DNA from: Arthrobacter ramosus
Lineage (GTDB): Bacteria > Actinomycetota > Actinomycetes > Actinomycetales > Micrococcaceae
NCBI RefSeq assembly: GCF_039535095.1
Contig: NZ_BAAAWN010000001.1
Coordinates: 620,001 to 684,000 of the forward strand
Length of the DNA stretch: 64,000 nucleotides
Direction: 5' to 3'
Position numbers and translations under genes: made by a program. Numbering within the stretch: the first letter of the stretch is position 1; every line of letters starts with the position of its first letter. Positions 57,912-64,000 of this stretch are shown here, in pieces. The notes under the pieces are model-generated. The model was not told the origin of the DNA. It did no database searches and worked only from the letters and a program-made list of their open reading frames with translations.

Positions 57912-59267
57912 ATGACCGCAACAGCACATGAAATCACCTACCGCCTGGACCAGAAGCGCAGCATCAACGGCGCCTTCCCCGGCCCCAAGTCGCAGGCCCT
58001 GAACGAGCGCCGCGCGGCCGTCGTCGCTGCCGGCGTGTCCTCGGGCGTGCCGGTCTACGTTGAGGAAGCCGACGGCGGCATCATCCGCGACGTCGACGGC
58101 AACTCCTTCATCGACCTCGGCTCCGGCATCGCTGTCACCAGCGTGGGTGCCTCGGATCCCGCCGTCGTCGCCGCTGTCCAGGACGCTGCAGCGCACTTCA
58201 CCCACACCTGTTTCATGGTCACGCCGTACGAGGGCTACGTCGCCGTCGCCGAGCAGCTGAACCGCCTCACCCCGGGCGACCACGAGAAGCGCACCGTGCT
58301 TTTCAACTCCGGCGCCGAAGCAGTGGAGAACGCTGTCAAGGTGGCACGCCTGGCAACCGGCCGTGACGCCGTCGTCGCTTTCGACCACGCCTACCACGGC
58401 CGCACGAACCTGACTATGGCACTCACCGCCAAGGCCATGCCGTACAAGACCAACTTCGGCCCGTTCGCGCCCGAGGTCTACCGCATGCCGATGAGCTACC
58501 CGTTCCGCGAAGAAAACCCTGAGATCACCGGTGCCGAGGCCGCCAAGCGCGCCATCACCATGATCGAGAAGCAGATCGGCGGCGACCAGGTTGCCGCGAT
58601 CATCATCGAACCGATCCAGGGCGAGGGCGGCTTCATTGTCCCCGCCGAAGGCTTCCTGCCTGCGCTGTCCGCATGGGCCAAGGACAAGGGCATCGTCTTC
58701 ATTGCCGACGAGGTCCAGTCCGGTTTCTGCCGCACGGGTGAATGGTTCGCCGTCAACCACGAGGGTGTTGTCCCGGACATCATCACCATGGCCAAGGGCA
58801 TTGCCGGCGGCCTCCCGCTGTCCGCCATCACCGGCCGTGCAGACCTGCTCGACGCCGTCCACCCGGGCGGCCTCGGCGGCACCTACGGTGGCAACCCGGT
58901 CGCCTGTGCTGCGGCTATTGCTGCCATCGGCACCATGGAGCAGCACGACCTCAACGCCCGCGCACGCCACATCGAGGAAATCGCACTCGGCCGGTTGCGT
59001 GAGCTCGCCGCGGAAGTTCCCGCCATCGGCGACGTCCGCGGACGCGGTGCGATGCTGGCGATCGAGTTGGTCCAGGCCGGTTCCAAGGAACCGAACGCGG
59101 AACTGACCAAGGCCGTTGCCGCCGCGTGCCTCCAGGAAGGCGTCATCATCCTGACCTGCGGCACCTACGGCAATGTGATCCGTCTGCTGCCGCCGCTGGT
59201 CATCAGCGACGAACTGCTCCTGGACGGCCTCGAGGTCCTGGCAGCGGCCATCAAGGCCAACGCTTAG
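57912..59267 (+). CDS. gabT: 4-aminobutyrate aminotransferase
   Basis: 451 residues, a class III PLP aminotransferase. FNSGAEAVENAVKVAR and HAYHGRTNLTMALT bind the cofactor phosphate and ring, FIADEVQSGFCRTG has the conserved Asp, and TMAKGIAGGLPLSAITG has the Schiff-base Lys. It transfers the amino group of GABA to 2-oxoglutarate, giving succinate semialdehyde. It follows the dehydrogenase gene by 20 bp in one operon. A nested palindrome terminator follows. Confidence 0.92.
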   Translation: MTATAHEITYRLDQKRSINGAFPGPKSQALNERRAAVVAAGVSSGVPVYVEEADGGIIRDVDGNSFIDLGSGIAVTSVGASDPAVVAAVQDAAAHFTHTCFMVTPYEGYVAVAEQLNRLTPGDHEKRTVLFNSGAEAVENAVKVARLATGRDAVVAFDHAYHGRTNLTMALTAKAMPYKTNFGPFAPEVYRMPMSYPFREENPEITGAEAAKRAITMIEKQIGGDQVAAIIIEPIQGEGGFIVPAEGFLPALSAWAKDKGIVFIADEVQSGFCRTGEWFAVNHEGVVPDIITMAKGIAGGLPLSAITGRADLLDAVHPGGLGGTYGGNPVACAAAIAAIGTMEQHDLNARARHIEEIALGRLRELAAEVPAIGDVRGRGAMLAIELVQAGSKEPNAELTKAVAAACLQEGVIILTCGTYGNVIRLLPPLVISDELLLDGLEVLAAAIKANA

Positions 59268-59282
59268 CCACAACCTTCAGGT

Positions 59283-59361
59283 GGACATGCCCACCTCTAC
59301 GCACCAAGGATGGACATAGTGTGACTATGTCCATCCTTGGTGTTTAACGAGGGGCATGTCC
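59283..59361. terminator. nested palindromic terminator between gabT and rarD
   Basis: Inner arms CACCAAGGATGGACATAGT and ACTATGTCCATCCTTGGTG pair perfectly over 19 bp around GTG. Outer arms GGACATGCCC and GGGCATGTCC close a second stem. It lies between converging genes, so it probably works both ways. Confidence 0.75.
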
Positions 59362-59389
59362 CCCGTGGGCGCGGGGGTTGAGAAGCTGT

Positions 59390-60409
59390 TTAAGCCGTGC
59401 TAAGCCGTGCGCTTTTCCTGATGACCGAGTTTTTGCGTGCCGTGCGCAGCATGTCGAGTGTCAGGAGCAGCAGCGCCAGCCACACGATGCCGAAGCCCAC
59501 CCAGCGGTCAGGGGTCATGGCCTCGTGGAAGACGGCCAGGGCCACGATGAACTGGAGTACCGGCGCGAAGTATTGCAGCAGGCCGATGGTGGTCATGGGC
59601 AAGCGGCGCGCGGAGGCACCGAAGAACAGGAGCGGCACGGCCGTGATGATGCCTGAAGCCGCCAATAGCCAGAAGTGGCCCGGGCCGTTGCTGCCCAAAG
59701 TCCCTGCCCCAGTGAGGCCGAGGACAATCATGGTGGCGCCGGCGATCGGCGCGAGAACCACGGTCTCCACAGTGAGGCTCGTGATGGCATTGACCTTAGG
59801 CCCCACGCGCTTCTTCACGAAACCGTAAAGTCCAAAGCTGAACGCCAGGACCAGAGCGATCCACGGCAGCTTGCCATAGGAAACCGTCAGGACCCCGACG
59901 GCGATGAAACCGATCCCGACGGCGGCCCACTGGAGCGGGCGGAGCTTTTCCTTCAGGACGAACACGCCAAGGAGCACCGACACGAGCGGGTTGATGAAGT
60001 AGCCGAGCGAGGCTTCGACCGCATGTCCGGTGGTGACCCCGAAGGTGTAGGTCAGCCAGTTGATGGCGATCAGCCCGGCAGCGATGGCGAGTGGCCCCAG
60101 GACGGCCCGGTCCCGGAAGGCATTGCCGAGGAGGCGCCATGTCCGGGTGATGGTGATGAGCAGGGCGCAGAAAATGAGCGACCACACCACCCGGTTGGCG
60201 ACGATTTCCACCGCTCCGGCGGGTTGCAGCACCAGGAAGTAGAGCGGGAGCAGCCCCCACAGACCGTACGCCCCGATACCGAACACCACACCCGCCGTCG
60301 TCTCCTTCTTGGCCGTGGCAGCGGCGGCGGCTGCTGCAGCCGAAGCATTCGAAGCGCTGGAAGCACTGGTGGCGGACTGGGCAGGCACGGTTTGCTCGGG
60401 CGTAGGCAC
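59390..60409 (-). CDS. rarD: RarD-type EamA transporter
   Basis: 339 residues with ten predicted membrane segments and an Ala/Ser-rich soluble N-terminus. GIGAYGLWGLLPLYF, EIVANRVVWSLIFC and EASLGYFINPLVSVLLGVFVLKEKL are RarD signatures; the two EamA halves are visible. The substrate of RarD proteins is not established. GTG 60409 is the start. The last codons lie in a tandem TAAGCCGTGC duplication (59392-59411), which moves the stop by a few codons. It diverges from fprA copy 2 over 186 bp. Confidence 0.85.
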   Translation of the reverse strand: MPTPEQTVPAQSATSASSASNASAAAAAAAATAKKETTAGVVFGIGAYGLWGLLPLYFLVLQPAGAVEIVANRVVWSLIFCALLITITRTWRLLGNAFRDRAVLGPLAIAAGLIAINWLTYTFGVTTGHAVEASLGYFINPLVSVLLGVFVLKEKLRPLQWAAVGIGFIAVGVLTVSYGKLPWIALVLAFSFGLYGFVKKRVGPKVNAITSLTVETVVLAPIAGATMIVLGLTGAGTLGSNGPGHFWLLAASGIITAVPLLFFGASARRLPMTTIGLLQYFAPVLQFIVALAVFHEAMTPDRWVGFGIVWLALLLLTLDMLRTARKNSVIRKSARLSTA

Positions 60410-60595
60410 AAAGTCAACAACATCACATTTTGCGGAGGTATTCCTGACCGTACGGCCGGAAAGTTATTGTGATTTTCCTCGCCCGGTTGTGTCACCTCTC
60501 GCCACGTACTGACACTCCGGCCACAACTGAGAACTAGAATTGGAAACTGCGCGCCCCACCACGCGGGGCGGATTCCCGTCTCAGAAGGGTTCACG

Positions 60596-62029
60596 GTGTC
60601 CAACTCGGCCGAAACCACCTCAAAACGTCCATTGCGCGTCGCTATTGTCGGCGCAGGACCGGCCGGCGTGTATGCCGCGGACATCCTGACCAAATCGAAC
60701 GAGGTCAAGGACGGCGACGTCGAGGTCAGCATCGACCTTTTCGAGGCATACCCCGCGCCGTACGGCCTCATCCGCTATGGCGTGGCACCGGACCACCCCC
60801 GCATCAAGGGCATCGTCAACGCGCTTCACAAGGTCCTGGACCGCGGAGACATCCGCTTCCTCGGCAACGTGACGTACGGCCGCGACCTCACGCTGCACGA
60901 CTTCCGCTCCTTCTATGACGCGGTGATCTTCTCCACGGGTGCCATCAAGGACGCGGACCTGAACATCCCGGGAATCGAGTTGGAAGGCTCCTTCGGCGGA
61001 GCCGACTTCGTCTCCTGGTATGACGGACACCCGGATGTGCCCCGGGAATGGCCGCTGGATGCCAAGGAAGTAGCAGTCATCGGCAACGGCAACGTGGCAC
61101 TGGACGTGGCCCGCATGCTCTCCAAGCACGCCGACGACCTGCTGGTGACCGAAATCCCGGACAACGTCTATGCCGCACTCAAGGCCTCCCCGGTCACCGA
61201 CGTGCACGTCTTTGGCCGCCGCGGCCCCGCCCAGATCAAGTTCACTCCGCTGGAACTGCGCGAGCTCTCGCACTCCAACGACGTCGACATTGTGCTGTAC
61301 CCGGAAGATTTCGAGTTTGACGAAGCTTCAGACGAGGCCATCCGCAGCAACAACCAGATCAAGACCATGGTCAACACACTGACCAACTGGCTCGTCGAGG
61401 AACATGCCGAAGCCGAGCAGCCCTCGTCCCGCCGCTTGCACTTGCATTTCCTGCACAGCCCGGTGGAGATCGTATCCGAGGACGGTTCGGGGAAAGTCTC
61501 CAGCATCAAGTTCGAGCGCATGCAGCTGGACGGCACGGGCAACGTCAAAGGCACCGGCGAGTTCGTGGACTATCCGATCCAGGCCGTCTACCGCGCCATC
61601 GGCTACCACGGTTCCCCGCTGGACGAGCTTGAGTACGACGCCCGTCGCGGTGTCATCCCCAACGACGGCGGACGGGTGCTGGACTCCGACGGCAAACCGG
61701 TACCCGGCATCTACGCCACCGGCTGGATCAAGCGCGGACCCGTCGGCCTGATCGGGCACACGAAGGGCGACGCCCTGGAGACCATCGGTTGCCTCCTGGA
61801 GGACCGCCTCACGCTGCCCCCGGCCGAAAACCCGGACCCGCAGGCCATCATCAACCTCCTGGAAGAGCGGGGCATCGAGTACACCACGTGGGAAGGCTGG
61901 AACAAGCTCGATGCGCACGAACTAGCCCTTGGCGCCGAATGGACCGTCGAAAACCCGGACGCCGGCGTCGTGCGTGAACGCATCAAGGTGGTCCCGCGCG
62001 TGGACATGATCGAGATCTCGCGCGGCTAG
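60596..62029 (+). CDS. FprA-type ferredoxin/adrenodoxin-like NADP reductase (copy 2)
   Basis: 477 residues, similar to the protein at 49792 over nearly the full length: RVAIVGAGPAGVYAADILTK, YPAPYGLIRYGVAPDHP, VAVIGNGNVALDVARML, YATGWIKRGPVGLIGHTKGD. The most divergent stretch is around residue 265, VEEHAEAEQPSSRRL here against AEQPEDLSELKASRRL in copy 1. The start is GTG 60596 behind AGAAGGG. It has no sulfur-type promoter and stands alone, so it may serve another ferredoxin-dependent pathway. Confidence 0.9.
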   Translation: MSNSAETTSKRPLRVAIVGAGPAGVYAADILTKSNEVKDGDVEVSIDLFEAYPAPYGLIRYGVAPDHPRIKGIVNALHKVLDRGDIRFLGNVTYGRDLTLHDFRSFYDAVIFSTGAIKDADLNIPGIELEGSFGGADFVSWYDGHPDVPREWPLDAKEVAVIGNGNVALDVARMLSKHADDLLVTEIPDNVYAALKASPVTDVHVFGRRGPAQIKFTPLELRELSHSNDVDIVLYPEDFEFDEASDEAIRSNNQIKTMVNTLTNWLVEEHAEAEQPSSRRLHLHFLHSPVEIVSEDGSGKVSSIKFERMQLDGTGNVKGTGEFVDYPIQAVYRAIGYHGSPLDELEYDARRGVIPNDGGRVLDSDGKPVPGIYATGWIKRGPVGLIGHTKGDALETIGCLLEDRLTLPPAENPDPQAIINLLEERGIEYTTWEGWNKLDAHELALGAEWTVENPDAGVVRERIKVVPRVDMIEISRG

Positions 62030-62218
62030 CGGATCCCGGGGGTGCCTCGCTGTGCCGAGATCGTGGGTGCGGGCCGGGGGCTGCGTTCCGGAACCTAGCC
62101 TTCGGCCCGCAGCCGCGAATTCGACCGGACGACCCTTACTCGCTGTCGCCCCATAGGCAAAGCCCCGGGACCCAACTAGACTGGCCTGTACTGTGCTGCG
62201 TCCGGTTTTGGGAGTTCG
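62030..62218. other. intergenic, no gene seen
   Basis: A GC-rich inverted pair (GGCTGCG near 62078 and CGCAGCC near 62117) might end transcription of the fprA copy. The rest shows no frame with a ribosome site. Confidence 0.35.
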
Positions 62219-63583
62219 ATGAAGAATCCGATCCATCCGGCAGCTTCGGTCAATGATGTCGCCGAGCTGTTGCAGCGGCATGCCCGCGCCGGACACGAGC
62301 AAATTGATACGTGGCGCTATGGGCTTCCAGGTGCCACGGAGCTTCCCGGTTTGCGCAGCCTGATCAAGGAATCGTGGCAGCGATCCGCGCAGCTCAAGGC
62401 GAACCCGGACCAGCCCGAGGCTCCCGTGGCCATGGACCTCGACGAGCTCGAGGAATACCGACGCCAACACCCGCTGGCCATCATCATGCCCGTCATCCAG
62501 AAGCTCCTTATCCAGCCCAGCTACGACAGCGGGCTGCTGGTCGCCGTCGGGGACGAGCTTGGGCGCCTGCTGTGGGTGGACGGAAATCCCGCGATGCGGC
62601 GCCGCGCCGAAGGCATGATGTTCGTGGCAGGCGCGGACTGGTCCGAAGCGGCGGTCGGTACGAGTGCGCCCGGCACGGCGCTCGCCTTGGGCCGCGGTAT
62701 CCAGATTTCCGGCGCCGAGCACTACAAACGCTCTGTCCATCCGTGGAGCTGCACCGCGGTGCCCTTCCATGACCCTGACTCCGGAGCGCTCCTGGGCGTC
62801 GTCGACATCACCGGCACGGAAGCCGCCGTCGCACCCCATACGCTTTCCCTAGTCGAAGCAACCGTGGCGGCAGCGCAGGCGCAATTACGCGTGGAAAGGC
62901 TCCAGCTCGCGGCCACCAAGCACTCTGCGCCTGCCCGACGCCGGAACTCGCCTTCCGCCGTCGGCTCGCGCCAGGGCTCGGGGCTATACCGGAACAGCCT
63001 CCAGCTGCTGGGCCGCGACCAGGCCTTGTTGAGCATAGGAGGACGCAGCATTCCGCTTTCCGCCAGGCACAGCGAGATCCTGGCGTTGCTGGGAACCCGT
63101 CCCGAGGGGCTCAGTGCCGAGGAGCTCGCCCTGGCCCTGTATCCGGGAGATGGATTCACCGTCACCCTCCGGGCGGAAATGGTGCGCCTCCGGAAGGTAC
63201 TCCACGAACTCGATCCCGCGGCAGTCCCGGAATCCCGCCCCTACCGGCTCCCGATCGACCTCGGCCAGGATGCCGCCCAGGTTCTGTCCTGCCTGCAGCG
63301 GGGCGCCCACCGCATTGCCTTGGAGATCTACAAGGGCGCCGTCCTTCCGCATTCGGAAGCGCCCGGCATTGTGGAGCTTCGCGAGAAGGTCTCGGCGCTC
63401 TTGCGCGAGGCGGTCCTCAACGACGGCAGTGCCGAGGCGCTGCTCAAGTACGCGGGCCTACCTGAGGCGAAGAACGACGTCGACGTCCGGCTTGCCGCCC
63501 TCAAGCTCCTGCCGCCGCGCTCGCCAAAGCGGGCCGCCGTCGTCGCCGAGGTTGAACGCCTGGAAAGCGAACTGTCGGCCTGA
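62219..63583 (+). CDS. GAF-domain transcriptional regulator (AcoR-like sensor, no AAA domain)
   Basis: 454 residues. An N-terminal sensor of the AcoR type: LRSLIKESWQRSAQ, then LLIQPSYDSGLLVAVGDELGRLLWVDG and GADWSEAAVGTSAPGTALALG, a GAF domain, with VHPWSCTAVPFHDPDSGALLGVVDITG. The C-terminal half has IPLSARHSEILALLGTRPEGLSAEELALALYPG and RAEMVRLRKVL, a winged-helix-like DNA-binding part instead of the sigma-54 AAA domain. Such regulators usually control an aldehyde or alcohol dehydrogenase; no such gene is adjacent here. The start is ATG 62219 behind GGGAG. Confidence 0.75.
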   Translation: MKNPIHPAASVNDVAELLQRHARAGHEQIDTWRYGLPGATELPGLRSLIKESWQRSAQLKANPDQPEAPVAMDLDELEEYRRQHPLAIIMPVIQKLLIQPSYDSGLLVAVGDELGRLLWVDGNPAMRRRAEGMMFVAGADWSEAAVGTSAPGTALALGRGIQISGAEHYKRSVHPWSCTAVPFHDPDSGALLGVVDITGTEAAVAPHTLSLVEATVAAAQAQLRVERLQLAATKHSAPARRRNSPSAVGSRQGSGLYRNSLQLLGRDQALLSIGGRSIPLSARHSEILALLGTRPEGLSAEELALALYPGDGFTVTLRAEMVRLRKVLHELDPAAVPESRPYRLPIDLGQDAAQVLSCLQRGAHRIALEIYKGAVLPHSEAPGIVELREKVSALLREAVLNDGSAEALLKYAGLPEAKNDVDVRLAALKLLPPRSPKRAAVVAEVERLESELSA

Positions 63584-63666
63584 CGCGGGCCCCTCGTGTG
63601 GCACTCGGGAAATACGAAGTTTCGGCCCGTATCGTAGAACCGAGCCGAACGAAAGAAGCTTTCTCC

Positions 63667-64000
63667 GTGTTGAACAAACGCCTCGCCGTTGCCCTGACCG
63701 TGTCCGGACTCCTTGCCGGAGCCACAGCCTGCGGGGCACCCGCCCAGACAGCGCCCGCATCGGCAACGCCTTCGGCCACTACGGCTGCCGCCGCAGCTTG
63801 GGAACTCGATCCAGCCGCAGGCGCCCAGAGAATCAAGGCCGCAGGCCTGGATATCCTGACCGCCGAAGGCACAGCCGAGCACTATCACGCCCATCTGGAC
63901 GTCCTTGTTGATGGCAAAGCCGTCACGGTCCCGGCCGAGATCGGCTTCAGCTTCGGGGCCGACGGGCAGCCCAACGGAATCTCCGCGCTTCACACCCACG
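63667..64000 (+). CDS. putative lipoprotein, 3' end cut off by the window
   Basis: GTG 63667, behind AAAGAAG, begins a frame open to the window end (111 residues). NKRLAVALTVSGLLAGATAC is a lipoprotein signal with Cys near residue 22. An Ala/Thr-rich spacer follows, then EHYHAHLDVLVDGKAVTVPA and ISALHTH. This His-rich pattern occurs in actinobacterial secreted or membrane proteins of unknown function, and may bind metal. The remainder is outside the window. Confidence 0.65.
   Translation, partial: MLNKRLAVALTVSGLLAGATACGAPAQTAPASATPSATTAAAAAWELDPAAGAQRIKAAGLDILTAEGTAEHYHAHLDVLVDGKAVTVPAEIGFSFGADGQPNGISALHTH

Overview
The window is 64 kb of high-GC DNA from an actinobacterium, most likely the Arthrobacter / Paenarthrobacter / Pseudarthrobacter group of the Micrococcaceae. 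The reasons are GC-rich wobble positions, many GTG starts, many promoters whose -10 box lies only 6-7 nt before the start codon (leaderless mRNAs), a dispersed menaquinone pathway with a MenJ-type reductase, a ferredoxin-type sulfite reductase and FprA-type ferredoxin reductases. I found no rRNA, tRNA, CRISPR array, phage or transposase gene. Both ends cut a gene.

Layout. 0-12 kb: end of a MinD/ParA-like ATPase, a secreted GH25-like protein, an orphan AbiEi/Vsr-like nuclease-fold gene, an MFS carrier, an acyltransferase, an alpha/beta hydrolase, a small membrane protein between repeats, and a leftward glycogen-debranching-like / GT4 glycosyltransferase / PAP2 operon. 12-18 kb: a LacI-controlled fructoside uptake operon (binding protein, two permeases, cytoplasmic GH32) with matching operators at both ends. 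18-34 kb: menaquinone genes (menC, menD, menF, menG, menJ-like, polyprenyl synthase) mixed with PhoX, an amino-acid ABC transporter and two more AbiEi/DUF559-type genes. 34-53 kb: a sulfur region with sirohydrochlorin chelatase, sulfite reductase, cysH, cysD, cysN, an ssuABC-type importer behind a leaderless cysteine-containing leader peptide, a MarR operon with flavin-dependent oxidoreductases, siroheme synthase, FprA and a persulfide dioxygenase-rhodanese fusion. 53-64 kb: GntR/MFS, a PucR-controlled GABA/putrescine module, RarD, a second FprA, a GAF-domain regulator and a truncated lipoprotein gene.

How the genes work together. In the sulfur block CysDN activates sulfate, CysH reduces APS, the ferredoxin sulfite reductase makes sulfide, CysG plus CbiX make its siroheme, FprA supplies reduced ferredoxin, and the dioxygenase-rhodanese handles persulfides. 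Three promoters of this block share one motif (GTGA-N5-GTTTCC(C)GG-N4-TTG), which suggests one regulator.

Most unusual features. (1) Three orphan AbiEi/Vsr-like genes each carry a DnaA-box-like TTGTCCACA 51-53 nt before the start codon, and each is flanked by its own short repeats. (2) A palindromic repeat of exactly 66 bp occurs five times; four copies lie just after stop codons and one is inserted in frame inside menF, adding 22 codons. (3) Two further repeat families occur: a ~103-bp element that brackets a membrane-protein gene, and arrays of a GCTCGCTC core. Functions below rest on recognised family motifs; no database search was run.
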